NCBI GenBank assembly: GCA_029168955.1
Contig: JAPDOI010000192.1
Coordinates: 293,501 to 357,500 of the forward strand
Direction: 5' to 3'
Source: Aplectana chamaeleonis
Lineage: Eukaryota; Nematoda; Chromadorea; Rhabditida; Cosmocercidae
Length of the DNA stretch: 64,000 nt
Each line of letters starts with the position of its first letter. Within the stretch, counting starts at the first letter, position 1. Of this stretch, positions 33,258-44,856 are shown piece by piece. The position numbers and the translations under genes were made by a program. The notes beneath the pieces are model-generated. The model saw nothing but the letters and a program-made list of their open reading frames with translations, was not told the origin of the DNA and did not search any database.

Positions 33258-33393
33258 GGCCTCTTTCAGGGTTCGATCGATGTGGGACGCGATGGCATGT
33301 TTTGTATACGGATCGACGTGCCACGCGATCTCGATCGATGCTCATGGTTATCATCCCATCGCGTCGCACAGCTATCGAACTCTGAAAGAGACC
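33258..33393. mobile_element. 136-bp PIF-type MITE
   Basis: Left GGCCTCTTTCAGGGTTCGAT; right complement GGTCTCTTTCAGAGTTCGAT. Flanks are GTA (left) and TTA (right), a decayed TTA duplication. Same length and ends as 56074-56209. Confidence 0.8.
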
Positions 33394-34159
33394 TTAGGGT
33401 GTATGGCCTGAGGTCTCGCTAGCGCTGCACACGTGCTACTACCTCTCCGCTATGGCGGCGACGCTCGTGCCGTCTTTCTCATTCTTTTACTACTTTTCAC
33501 CACAAAATTTCCCGCCCTCTTCAAAACCAAAAGGGTCGATGGCCTAGGAAAGGAATCTTCACAAAAAATAGATTCCAGTGAGATATCTAAAAGGCCTAAA
33601 AAGGTAGATTTCGAACATTTTAGGAATAAAGATATCACATGTACTCATCTTGAGTTTATGTAGCGAACTTGCAACGGGAAATTTCGTTCGGATTAAAAAT
33701 CTGAACTTTCGAAGGGTGTCCCTATACTTTCTAAACGGCGAAAAATTTTAAAAGTTGAGATAAAATCTTACAAAATTTCACAATTGTTATATAAATAATC
33801 AAACAGAGGTTTTCCATGATGCTGAATTCATTGATGAACAGTATTGATCCCCAAACACAAAGTTTTATTGGAAACCTCGATTTTCGGGGGTGTCCGTATA
33901 CTTTCTGAACGCACTGTATAATTTCTGGAAGTGTGCATTCAAATACCACTACATTTCATTTCAATAATTCTGGCTAAGGTTGGTTACACGAATCGTGTAT
34001 TTCCGTCTATTTCATCCCTATTTTCACATCCTTTCCACTGACTCACCCTCTCTCTAGGCACATACACTGATACTTTGTGTCCCTTAGCGAGCGTTGACTC
34101 AAGCTCGGTGCTCATATGTTGTAACATACAATCCGCTGCGAACATCAAGGAAAAGACGA
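33394..34159. other. Spacer with mariner-like terminus fragments
   Basis: GGGTGTCCCTATACTTTC near 33715 and GGGTGTCCGTATACTTTCTG near 33890 are two same-orientation copies of a terminus-like phrase followed by AACGCACTGTA, reminiscent of Tc1/mariner ends. No transposase is present. Confidence 0.35.
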
Positions 34160-34575
34160 AATCGGCAAAGTTGGCAAAAAAGCGTCTTTCGACCACAAGT
34201 CGCTTCAAAGGGCTCCGCCTTGCGTTTTCAAGACGCTGTAAAGTTCAGCATGTCGTGATCCAATCAACAATGTGTATGTAAGTGTTTCGCAAAGTTCAGG
34301 AGAGACCTCATTTTTTTTAAAAATTGGAATAAGTTTTTATTTTGACAATGCTAGAGATGGCGTACAGTCGTTTTTGGCTGATCGAGTGCGTGTTCTCGTG
34401 AGAGCATTATCAAATTCATAAATAACTTCCTTTCTAAAATTCTGGAATAACCTCCTATTTTTGGATAGACTGTGGCACGATGAACATTTTCATCTTTTCA
34501 AAAATTAAAACAGAGCAGTTTGAGGTGAGATACGGCCAGAAGACGCTTTCGTTGCCAACTTTGGCGAATTCTCCC
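34160..34575. mobile_element. MITE, copy 2 of the 29.16-kb element
   Basis: Direct homologue of 29155-29609. Termini include GGCAAAGTTGGCAAAAAAGC and the complement of GCCAAAGTTGGCAACGAAAG. No coding content. Confidence 0.7.
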
Positions 34576-34929
34576 CTTTTTTATTGTACGTGCACCGAGC
34601 TTGCGCCAACGCACATCAAATAACGCAACGCGTCAGTGCGATCCGTGCCAACTATACTATCTGTTTCCTTATCCTTCTTCCATCTTCTCTCAACCAATCC
34701 ATCCGCCTGCGGGCCCACTTACAGTTGTTGCTCCCCCTTCTTTGATCTCGTCCTACCTACTCCTTTGTAGTCTGAGCTAGTCTCGTCTCCCTCTCATTCA
34801 CTTACTTTCACTTTTACTCGCCCTTACTCCCCTTCCCTCTCTGCTCTCCTGCTTACTTACTCTCGATTCCATCTCGACAGTGCGCAAAATGCAGGCTCAT
34901 AAATTTATAGTCGCTTGCTCTCGCTTGAA
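34576..34929. other. Pyrimidine-rich spacer
   Basis: From 34660 to 34880 the sequence is CT-rich with CTTACT/CTCCC phrases. No gene seen. Confidence 0.4.
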
Positions 34930-35935
34930 CAGGGTCAGGCGGGCGTTGTCCAGCTGGACAACAGGGGAGACGAAAAAAATTTTGAAATTTAGATTTTTTG
35001 AGGGGGGGGACGTGGAAACTTTGGGCCAAAACTTTTAAAAATCGGGGGTGTTTTCAGTCGCGTTTCTCTCTCTGTGGCGAGAACAGGTCTTGGAACGAAG
35101 GACTCGGACGCGGTTGCCTCACATATTGTAATAGGAACAAAAAGATCAAAGAGAACAATAGTACGGCACCACAACGGTACATGTGAGGAAAGTGTCCTTG
35201 CCTAACGATGTAGTAGACATATTTTAGGCAGTATTCAAATTTTCAGCACATAAAATAATTTTTTAGACGAGTTACATTCAATAATCGGGCCTAATACCGC
35301 TTAAATTCTTCACTTTGAAAATTGGGCAACGTACTTCCTCCCATAAAAATTCAGATTTTCAAAATTCTGAAAAAAGATTCGGATTCTCCATGAAACTACC
35401 CACAAACGGATACCTAACACCCCTCCCATCACCTTGAAATCACAAAGAAAATCGCCTGAAACACGTTTTGCCGTTATCCAAAACCGTTGTCCAAAACCGC
35501 GCCTTCGGCCGAAATCGGACAACGCTAATTTTTTTCTCAAAAAGCAATCCTAAGATCCTGAAGGTAAAATATTCATCCTTGGCCTATCCTCTACTAACTA
35601 CCGCGATGTAGTTCGGGAACTCCTCAGTTTAGAGCAATCCGGAGCAAGGGGTTTAATTTACCACTGCTGCGACCCGTCGAAAATTATCGCGCTCCAATGC
35701 CAAACCGCGTCTGCCACCGGCGGTGGTTTTGCGGGCACTGTTGCGCTGCACAGTTCCCGCAAAGCCACCGCCGGTGACACCCCTCTCCCACCCGCGTTCG
35801 CACTTCTTCTGTTTGAACAATATTAGTTGGATAGCGAACTTTTTTGAACCTGTGAAAGTTTGCGCACCCACAAAAGAGTTTCACCCACCCGCAAATCTTG
35901 ATGCAAACCCAATTGGAGGTTTGTTATCGCAAGAC
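34930..35935 (+). mobile_element. hAT-type element family B, left part (copy 1)
   Basis: Starts CAGGGTCAGGCGGGC and enters a perfect 18-nt palindrome GTTGTCCAGCTGGACAAC at 34945-34962. Collinear with 53755-54130, 55668-56073 and 56210-56410 of copy 2, without the later insertions. Contains a 60-bp hairpin at 35715-35776 (CACCGGCGGTGG..CCACCGCCGGTG). The right terminus was not found; homology fades near 35935. No transposase: non-autonomous. Confidence 0.7.
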
Positions 35936-35989
35936 GTCCATCGCGTCGCGTTGCGTTGCAAGGCGACGCAATGGTCTCGCGCGAAGGCG

Positions 35990-36172
35990 AATTGACAGGA
36001 TCGGTATTGCACCTTGCGAGGTTGCTCTGTCTACCAATGTTAGCAGCAGTATTACAGGCACTCCACACAAAAATTTTAATTTTTCTTCTAAGCCTAGACT
36101 TTGTTAGGGGGTTATTTGAGGTGCTCAACATGTATATGAGGTCCGTTTTCGGGAGATTAGGTAGATTACATT
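35990..36172 (+). repeat. Segment also present inverted at 28970-29154
   Basis: Contains GACAGGATCGGTATTGCACC, TTAGCAGCAGTATTACAGGC and ATGAGGTCCGTTTTCGGGAG. Open frames through it are not conserved enough to call. Confidence 0.7.
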
Positions 36173-37792
36173 CGTTCTCATTCTGTTACCCCCACGTGCG
36201 GTCGACTCTAACTCAGCTCTCCATCCGCACTTCAGCTCACGATTCAACAAGTGCGAGCTATCATCACCATCCACCTCAGCCCACGTCTCAACAAGTGCGA
36301 GCTGCTATCACCTCTCCACTCACCATCAACCATTCCCTCCCCTACAGACTCGTCTCCTTACTCGTCAGACTGCTTCCCTTCCCCTACCAACTCAACTCGT
36401 CTCAGAACTCGTCAATCTGCACTGCATTAATACTACAACTTCTTCATCACCCTCCACCGACCCACGCTCTCCTGTTCAACGAGCGGCAGTCTCGGGTAAC
36501 CACCATAGCGAGATAGACGAGTTAACCATAAGGTACTGCAGAGAATGCGGGTGAGGTTTTCTAAACCGTCTACCGTCGCCGTACGTATGGGTTTACCGTC
36601 TATGAGTCCAGCCCCTTGTCTAAGGAGTGAATTTGCAACAAGTCGCGATTCATGTTTTTTTGTTTTCTGCCCTATTTTGACTATTTTTACAGAGAACCGA
36701 AAAAAATAGCCGAAAATGGGCAGAAAACAGAAAATTCCGCACACCCCTGGTGGCCATCGTGTATCCCAACTCCTGAAGAGGCTGGAGAAACAGGGAGGAG
36801 CGTGGGAGGAGCGAGCTTCCTGATTGGACGCAACGCGGGGCTAGCGACGGCCCATTCGATCTCCCGCCTCTTCAGGGGTTGGAATCAGGGATGTGCGGCA
36901 ATTGCCGTTTGCCGATTGCCGGCCGTTTTCGGACGATTTTCGTCGATTGTCGTTTGCCGTTTTTCCTCTCACTTTTCGACAAAAATTCGGCAAAGAGTGC
37001 TCAATAGATTACAAACGCCGCGAATAGGATGCGCATGGTAACCCGATAAGCCGTGCAGCGACGAGCTCGAATGTAGAGATACAGACTGTACGTACTTCAA
37101 AACTTCAAGCCAGTTGATGTAACCTACCGCACGGACACGTCAAAGCAATTGATATTATTGTAGTGTGATTTTCGTGTGGGTCCTCCTGTCTGGAAGAGTA
37201 CTGGATTCCCCGCCCCCTCCTTGCTGAGGCTTCATCAAATAATGTAGGGTTCATGGGGACAAAAATTAACACTCTGAACAATTTCAGGAGAGGGCACAAA
37301 GGGTTCAGAGCTCAATTTTTATCAGATGTTTTTCAAAGCTACGTGTAAAGGATGTTGGACTTTACTGGCAGTTTGTGGGCTTATGCACTTCGCCATCTTA
37401 TATTATGCTCACAATTACGCTGAAAAACATGCTACAACGTTGAAAGTTGGAGTTCTGCAATAAAAGGGTGGTGGAGGGCGTACACTTCGTGGGGAACATC
37501 CGTTTTGATTAAATTCGCTGCCTGACTAAAAACTGGATTGACGCAGTCGACGGTGATCAGTTCGGAATAAGGGGTGGCGTACAGTTTGGGAAGGAGGTAT
37601 TGTGAGACAACCGGATACGTGTTTTTTGAAAGCTTCGAAAACTTCCCAATTCAATGAATCTGAGTGTATAGCGCGCAGTTCAGAAGAAATATAAAAGGTC
37701 GGAGGGGAGAAATGGCGAAGATGGAGCAGTTTCTCAGGAACGTTTCCAAGACCGTTCGAAAACGTGCGTTTTAGTTGTATTTCTCCACGTAA
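36173..37792. other. No supported gene; foldback and TTGCCG-rich patches
   Basis: Holds an imperfect foldback at 36764-36885 (CCTGAAGAGGCTGGAGA against TCTCCCGCCTCTTCAGG) and a TTGCCG-rich patch at 36895-36985 related to 56550-56660 and 58170-58255. The frame 35956-36516 is not supported by motifs. Confidence 0.45.
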
Positions 37793-38697
37793 TTATCTTT
37801 TATTTAAATTCCGGTCAAATAGTAAACACACCGTGAGACACGCCAACGAGTACGCCGCGAACTCTGAAGAAGTTTGCCGTGGCAGCGCCGGGAAAGTAAC
37901 GCGACCCTCAACTGTACCGCGATAGTTCCGTGGTAGTACCGCAGCGGCTTCATCACTGTGCTGATACGATTCTATTGCAGTGCCTTGAGCCTCGGCAAAG
38001 CCACGACATTGGCTCAATAGTACCGCAGCAGTTCCGTGTTAGAACCGCACCGGCTCCGCGAGGATGCATCCGCGAACCCGCGTCGACTACGACGCACTGT
38101 CCTGTGTGTTGTCGCCCGTTCAATCACCCAAGTTTGATTACCCATTTCCCGTATCTTCTTGCCCGCAGTAACGGGGATACCCTCTGTCCCTATCAGACAG
38201 AGGACTTAACAAGCTTAGGTGTGCGTTTTTGTTCGTATGCCCCGCCCAGTTGTAGTATGGCTCATAATTAATTTCATATGAGTAACTCTCAGTTAGTCCT
38301 ATTTTTGTAAAGGCGCAGCTACCGATCGCGGGGCCGCAGAGGCAGCTTAGCGGAGAGCTGTGGTGCTTGTAGGAGCCGGTATGGCTTTATCGCGGAGAAA
38401 CAGCGGCAATGTTTACCATGAAAGCATCGTGGCTGCCACGCTCGTTAGAAAGTAATCGCCTAAAGTAGTGGCACATTGACCTCTTCCTTTTTTTGAACAA
38501 ATTTCGAGTGCTCACCCTCTTAACTTGGATTGCGCGATACTCTTAATTTTTCACAAGGTTTATTAGTCGAGGCTGCAAAAGGATCAAAAGTTTGGCAACC
38601 GAAAGTTTCAAAAAACTTGTGCAAAAGGAAACTATCTTCTTCCAAACTTCTTCTTCCTGGTAAGCTTTCGGCGCGTAGCGCCTTCGTCAGACCTTAA
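37793..38697. other. GC-rich CCGCAGCGGC-type repeats, no gene
   Basis: Scattered copies of GTACCGCAGCGG and GGAGCCGCAG phrases (37930-38060 and 38310-38410), related to the 22-bp array at 57764-57905. The flanking phrase ATGAGT.ACTC.GT is shared with 57716-57740, so both may be copies of one element. Confidence 0.5.
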
Positions 38698-39182
38698 AGG
38701 CAGTGTCCACGTTAAAAGCCATGTCTGTTTTTTTGGTGGAGATCGGCAGACGCAGGGCCTAGTGCAACCCTAACGTTGAAAAAACTAAGAAAAATGAGCT
38801 CGGAACGGTCCCCTACGCGCCCAAAGTCGGAAACCCGTCAGCTCGTCACCCCCAGATGCACTTTCCACGCCCACTGACGTGAATAAATGAAAGCTCGAGA
38901 ACGTGAGATGAGAGGCGATTTCCAGTCATTAGCCCCGTTCTTCCTTTCATTCTCAAGTGCTCTCCTTACTCAGGTCAGCTCGCATACATCGGCTGCAAAA
39001 GACCGAAGTCACAAGCCTCGGACAACTCGTCCACCATGTTTCCTTAGCTCAATTTTGGAGGGACCATAACTCCGTTCCTAGAAGGTCTTGTACGATTCCA
39101 AAAACATCATTCGAATCAGCATGGGACCGTCTTCAAGATAGGCAAAAAAGCAGAAAAACGATTCTTATCGTGAACACTGCCT
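38698..39182 (+). mobile_element. TTAA MITE, family F1 (485 bp, both ends)
   Basis: Left AGGCAGTGTCCACGTTAAAA after TTAA (38694-38697); right end TTATCGTGAACACTGCCT before TTAA (39183-39186). No coding content. Confidence 0.85.
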
Positions 39183-39186
39183 TTAA

Positions 39187-39890
39187 ATAACAAATATGAT
39201 TGGAGCAGTGGTGCTGCATAACCGTTGAGACCGAACTAGCCTGCGGTTCGGCTCTGTGTAGAGCCAAGAGTTGCGGTCGTAACGTCCCCCTACTCGTAAA
39301 CTGCTCTTAAATAGCCGTAATAGTGCAGTGGCGCTCTAATCATCTACTCGTGCCAGTTAATCCAGCCGCTCAACAACTGATATGCATTAACATGTTAGCG
39401 CTGGCGGTATTTTCACGCTTTGCGCTGACTGAAATCCAACCGCTCAGCAAATTCACCCTTTGCGCGGATAAGGTTTGATGACGGCGCTAAAGGTGAATTT
39501 GATGCCTTATGATAACAAAGCGTGATAGAGGCCGCTTTCCCCGAAGCATCAAGTCTCGAATTGGCAGAGTACCGTATGTTAGGACGAGTCCGCAACCTCA
39601 CCAGGTCCTACTTCCATTGCTATATGTAGACTATACTTTTTTTCGACTTTGCGCATAATTAATGCAGAAATTGTGTAGCCACAGACAAACATCAATATTG
39701 TCTTTTTCCACTGTGTAAATACTTTTTTCTCATTTTTACATGTGCTTTTTTCTCATGTTTGCATGTGTTCAATTAAATGGTACTGAATTGAGAGCTCATG
39801 AGATTCTAAATGTAGGTGTATGGATGGAAATGATATGTGGAAACTGATAGCGAATATGCTGGTCATCAAAGAGCAAAATCTTTGCATCAA
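39187..39890. other. Spacer with imperfect foldback
   Basis: About 39411-39528 forms an imperfect inverted repeat (TCACGCTTTG..AAATTCACC..GCGC against GCGC..GGTGAATTTGATG..CAAAGCGTGA). Otherwise no feature seen. Confidence 0.4.
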
Positions 39891-40278
39891 AGGCATCGTT
39901 AGCGTAGAAAACCATACGTTTTTTTTCATGTTTTGGTATAGTCAAAGTAATGTCGAAAGAGTCTCTGAAAAATCCTCATTTGCAAGGAAAAACCAGTTTG
40001 AATACAATGTAAAAATGGATTTGAAGTTCGCTCCAAATCTTTTCAGAAGTTTTTCTGCATGTGGAATTAGTACCATAAATTTGTACCATGTTGTTTGACG
40101 GTCGCATCAACAGTCTATGAAAAAGTGCTAAATAATCGACCCCACATCAGTTTTCAGCTGGCCATAACTTTTAAGGATGCATTCTGAAAGCTTAAAGTTT
40201 TGTGGTTGATGTCAGGTAGCCTGAATTGTTTCATTGTACGGAAAAAATTAAAAGCGATTTCTAGCGCGCACGATGCCT
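39891..40278 (+). mobile_element. TTAA MITE, family F3 (388 bp)
   Basis: Left AGGCATCGTTAGCGTAGAAA after TCAA (a mutated TTAA); right CTAGCGCGCACGATGCCT before TTAA (40279-40282). Directly followed by an F2b element, as at 32072. Confidence 0.75.
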
Positions 40279-40282
40279 TTAA

Positions 40283-41030
40283 ACGCACAGTACACCCTCA
40301 GACATGAATTTTGTGATTTTCATTTGATTGTGTTGTAGACCCCTCCTGTGTAACACTTGCCAAAAGCGAGATCTCGATTCCTCCAAATAAGCGAGATATA
40401 AGCGACCACCACAGGCCCGACCCCCTTCCTCATTTTCGACCTCGATATTGGCGGCTGGATGGATGAGTTCTCAAGAAGTCGCCGTTCTTGGGACAGGGGC
40501 TCTCTACACACTGGGGGAGAAGTTTTCCCGCCTTTCGCGGCTCTAATTCCTTTGGGGACCACTTTGCTCGTATTGAGTGGCGTGCCATTGCAAACTGCAA
40601 AAGCCGGACAACTCCTCCCTCGGTGTGTAGACGACCCCTGCCCCCGTTCTTCAGTCCACTGCCGGACTGTCTCCATATCCCGTGAAGAAGCATGGATTCA
40701 TGGCAATTGCTAAATGGTTATACAGTGCTCCTCCCACTCCAAGTTGTTCACAAGTGCTGGTCGTGATGTTTCCTGGCATGGCAGACGTTGTTTTGTTAGC
40801 TGTTTATTTATGTCCCCAGCAACGTATTTAGCTATGCCGATCATTGACCGAGTTCCCATCCCATGTCTCATAAGGTTGTCACTACCTGGGGTCGGAGCCA
40901 TATATTTATTTTTCCTTCATCTTTCTAGTTTCTGCCTATCTCAAGTGTGGTGCTACAGGCCTGCAACTAAGAACGGAATCGCCTTAACCGGTCATCTACA
41001 CTTATCAACCACTGACATTTGGAACTACTT
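40283..41030 (+). mobile_element. TTAA MITE, family F2b, carrying an inner MITE; right end unclear
   Basis: Starts ACGCACAGTACACCCTCAGA and is collinear with 32554 onward until 40482 and again from 40645. Downstream of about 40690 homology fades and no gene is seen up to 41030. Confidence 0.55.
40490..40644. mobile_element. 155-bp MITE with 7-bp duplication CGTTCTT
   Basis: Left GGGACAGGGGCTCTCTACAC, right complement GGGGCAGGGGTCGTCTACAC. CGTTCTT occurs on both sides (40483-40489 and 40645-40651), and once only at the paralogous empty site near 32747. Superfamily not assigned. Confidence 0.85.
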
Positions 41031-41034
41031 TAAA

Positions 41035-41240
41035 GGCAGCGTTCACAATGATCATCCTCGTTGACTTTCGTCCACAGTTGAAATGATAGGCGAGAAGGAT
41101 CCTAGGCAACCAGTGTCGAAATAACGGTAGAAAACGAGCCAAAAGCGGCAAAATAACGGCTGCAAACAAGCGTTTTGGGGTGGTAGCAAACCAAGCGAGA
41201 GCTCGACATAATGATGAGCTTGAGATGCCACTCAAGTGGT
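41035..41240 (+). mobile_element. TTAA MITE, family F1, left part only
   Basis: Starts AGGCAGCGTTCACAATGATC after TTAA (41031-41034) and matches 57239-57375 until about 41165. The right part is lost. Confidence 0.65.
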
Positions 41241-41247
41241 ACCTTAA

Positions 41248-41799
41248 AGGCAGTGGTCGCGATCGAATATGCTTGTCGTCTTTTTCTCTCCAAATCCTTT
41301 CCTGGGTCTCGAGTAGTAGGACCTATAAGAAAAATCGCGAAAAACCACTGTTTAGGGGACGAATTTGAAACCTGAACTTTTCTTGTCTTTTGATGGTGGC
41401 CGAGCCCTCTCCACATCATCGGCATCGATGATCTCTTATATCAAGAACATCAGCTAGCTTGAAATTGAATGTCAATCAATGAACCTTCGAATTTATGTAC
41501 ACATCTAGTCAAAAACATTGACTGAAGTGATGCTTTCATTATTCAACTGTTTTTATTCGTTAAATTTGCATTTATTTCGTCCTCTCAATGTCGATGATTT
41601 TTGACTGCTCGGCATGAGACTGCGATCTGTTTCGTCATCGCTGTGCACGTGTGCACGAACTAGCTTCTTTGGGCCCTAGAAACTCTATTTGAAGACCGTT
41701 TTCACCGCGCTACCTTTCATAGTTTTTCAGCTGTTTTTGATCTAAGCTTATTTTTGTAGTTTTTTCTTTGATAACGTTTTTCATCGTGACCACTGCCTT
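41248..41799 (+). mobile_element. TTAA MITE, family F1 variant (552 bp)
   Basis: Left AGGCAGTGGTCGCGATCGAA after TTAA; right TTTTTCATCGTGACCACTGCCT before TTAA (41800-41803), complementary at the ends. It is the inverted counterpart of 42437-42985. Confidence 0.85.
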
Positions 41800-41803
41800 T
41801 AAG

Positions 41804-42029
41804 TTTTTGGTACAGAATCGTAGAAATGCTCACTGAGCTGCAAAACGCTCAAAAATCCAAAAATTACACGAGAGGTCGAGATTATGTCGGCCTCATGGGG
41901 AGAAATATCCGCAATTTCAGAGTGGTCCTGTCGTCCCCATGATGGCTACGAGAGCGCCATCTCGTTCTTCGCGCGAGAGGGCGGCAAAACAGTGAGTAGG
42001 GGGAGAGGGTGAGACAGTGGGATTGCCAT
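41804..42029. other. Spacer, no feature seen
   Basis: Short mixed sequence before the second hAT-A copy. Confidence 0.4.
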
Positions 42030-42436
42030 CAGGGTCAAGCTCACGGTGGTCCGTGGACCACTGTGGGACCGAGGGGGGGGTCGTTATTTTTTTGGGAAAA
42101 CTTTAAATTTTTGGGTGGGGGTCGTTTTTTTTTTTTCATGATTATTTACCATGGAATAGTCAACATGAGCGATGGAACAAGAGCAGTTTCCAAATAAAAA
42201 ATAGAGTAAATCATCAAGCGTGTACTAGCTCAACATGATCTCGACTAAAACAGTCGGAGTAGACATTGCTTCGGGGTTTTCTAGCTAAATCCGATAGAAG
42301 TGAAGACTGTTTTATTGCTTCGGAACTCGTTGGGCCACGACTGCGAACTTTGTGCAGATCTGGCAATGGTAGCGTAGGGTTCGTACGATGGCATCGCATC
42401 CTGTATAGCGCAGTACTTTTGAAGTAAGGCGATTAA

Positions 42437-42985
42437 AGGCTGTGGTCACGATGAAAAACGTTATAGAAAAAACTACAAAAATCAGCTCAGATCAAAAACA
42501 GCTGAAAAACTATGAAGGTAGAGCGGTGAAAAACGGGCTAGAATTAGAGTTTTTAGGGCCCAAAGAAGCTGTTTCGTGCACACGTGCACAGCGATGACGT
42601 AAAAGATCGCCGTCTCATGCCGAGCAGTCAAAAATCATCGACATTCAGAAGACGAAATAAATGCGAATTTAACGAAGAAAAATAGTTGAACAATGAAAGC
42701 ATCACTTCAGTCAATGTTTTTGACGAGATGTGCACATAAATCCAAAGCTTCATTGATTGAAATTCAATTTCAAGCCAACTGATGTTCTTGATATAAGAGG
42801 TCACCGATGCCGATGATGTGGAGTGGGCTCGTCCACCATCAAAAGACAAGAAAGTTCAGGCTTCAAATTTGGCCCAAAACAGTGGTTTTTTCGCGATTTT
42901 TTCTTATAGGTCCTACTACTCGAGACCCAGAAAAGGGTTTAGAGAAAAAAAAGACGACAAGCATATTTGATCGCGACCACTGCCT
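42437..42985 (-). mobile_element. TTAA MITE, family F1 variant, with two empty sites in the window
   Basis: Left AGGCTGTGGTCACGATGAAA after TTAA (42433-42436); right ATCGCGACCACTGCCT before TTAA (42986-42989). Uninterrupted GCGATTAAGTTCG occurs at about 487 and 43945 in the homologous hAT sequence, which proves a TTAA target duplication. Confidence 0.95.
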
Positions 42986-42999
42986 TTAAGTTCGTAATC

Positions 43000-44693
43000 G
43001 AATCTAGACGTGCTGTGATCTGTATCTTGTTCGCGTCGTCTTTATATTTGGGCCAGCCTCTGGTATTGAACTTGGCGTTTGTAGGTTTATACATTTTGGA
43101 GCTTTTGAAACTCGCTATTCCACATTGTATCATCTCCAGCAGTATATGACGACTCAAAGCATAGGGGAAGTCCTCTTGCTTTTTGCGTTAGGGTGATCTC
43201 TTGGGGACATATACCCTTGAATCCGATTGATATAGCTGGAGTAGAACTCAGTGATGTGGGCGCTAGCCAGAGCAACAGATGTACCTTCGTTATACACCTT
43301 ACCCAAGGCTGGATAGCTAAGAGCTTCGATGGGAAAAGTAGTGAAATAGGTGTAGCGAGAAGCGTTGTCTTGGTCTCTTTGACGGGGTGCGACTCCTCAT
43401 CTTTGTTTTTCTGGCTTCGTGTTTCGGGACTCCGAAGTTGAGAGCGTTTCATGGTTTTGCGACATCGGTCTATCAAAGCACCCACATGTTTTAGGATCAT
43501 AACTAAACAGGTGCTCAGATATTGGGCCTCAAAAGAGGTTTAGTACGGATCGAGAAACACTTTGGTCCCACTTTCGTATCTTAAGTTCAAGGGATTCTTA
43601 ATTTTCAAAACGTTATTGTCTCTCAATAATCTTTCTGCACCATTTGCCATTTTGCCGCCGTTGTTTCGCATCATGTGGTCGAAATAGCGCCAGCGAGACA
43701 CATCATCTACCATGAGACTTTCTTCATATTGTAGTTCTTCTGAAAAAGATTTCAGCTATGATAGTGTGTGGCTCACGTGGTCAAGAATTAGAGCGTGGGC
43801 CCATCGAGGGGTACACACGCAGCAGCCACAGCTATTGCTTTGATACTTTCAGTTGTATCTTCCTTCGCCAAGGCTTGAAGGCACCTCATGAAAACGTACG
43901 ATGGCATCGCATCCTGTATAGCGCAGTACTTTTGAAGTAAGGCGATTAAGTTCGTAATCGAATCTAGACGTACTGTGATCTGTATCTCGTTCGCGTCGTC
44001 TATATATTTGGGCCAACCTCTGGTATTGAACTTGGCGTTTGTAGGTTTACACATTTTAAAGCTTTGGAAACTCGCTATTTCACAGTGTGTCATCTCCAGC
44101 AGTATGTGACGACCCAAAGGATAGGGAAAGTCCTTCTGCTTCCTGCGTTAGCCTCGTCTCCTGGGAATATATACCTTCGAATCTGATTGGCGTAGCTGGA
44201 GTAGAACTCTGTGATGTGGGTGATAACCAGAGCAACAGTTGTATCTTCGTTCGCCAAGGCTTTTAGGCTCCCCATCAAAACGGGTAGTTGCGTAGGATCT
44301 TTGCTAGCGCTTTCTGCATGCTGGCCGACCAGCGGACCCATATCGCCCCCACTTTGAGGTACGAAAAGTTCATTTGTTCCTGAGCGAGCCGATACGCGTA
44401 GTTGTTCAGAGCAGTTACGACGGAATTCAGTCTATGTGCTGCGTAGACGCTGAGAAAAAATCTAAAACAAAACATATTTAGATACCTAAAATTTCTTTTA
44501 ATCATGTTGGGTTCGCACCTGCTCTTATATTTCCATAGAGTGTTGTCTCGTCATCTACTATGCGCTGAAGTCTTGCATAAATGCCGTTTATTTGCCCTGT
44601 CATCACAGATGCACCGTTTCTTATGGCAAACGCGAAGGGCTTGTGAGAAAGACCATCCTGCATGTCTGCCCATGAATCCTCCTCAATTATCAT
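43000..44693 (-). pseudogene. Second hAT transposase fragment
   Basis: Minus frames 44693-44502 (includes NGASVMTGQINGIYARLQ), 44505-44275 (includes IWVRWSASM and LAKILRNYP) and 43500-43087 parallel the first copy. Deletions and an internal duplication disrupt it. Confidence 0.55.
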
Positions 44694-44856
44694 TTATTTA
44701 TTTAAAGAAATTGCTAAAGGTATCTCTCATCCTTATATGTCTTTTATTTGTTGTGCAAGGTGTGCTCTTTGCGAGTAACTTTAGGTCTCATTTAGGATTT
44801 CACGTGGTTTTAATCCTTGGTGATCATAGGCCCTATTATCTATGTATTATAAGAGA

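Larger units (their letters stand above)
42030..44694. mobile_element. hAT family A, second copy, rearranged and truncated
   Basis: Starts CAGGGTCAAGCTCACGG and is collinear with 35-1820. A segment matching about 437-770 occurs twice (42383 onward and 43897 onward), and the second pass jumps to the equivalent of about 1360. It stops at 44694, where the first copy continues from about 1826. It carries an F1 MITE at 42437-42985. The right terminus is absent. Confidence 0.75.

Noticed and set aside
35956..36516. 186-codon plus-strand frame
   Set aside because: Its first part is a repeat shared in inverted orientation with 28970-29154 and its second part is low-complexity CT-rich; no motifs.
39820..40098. 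92-codon plus-strand frame
   Set aside because: Overlaps an F3 MITE terminus; no splice sites or motifs.
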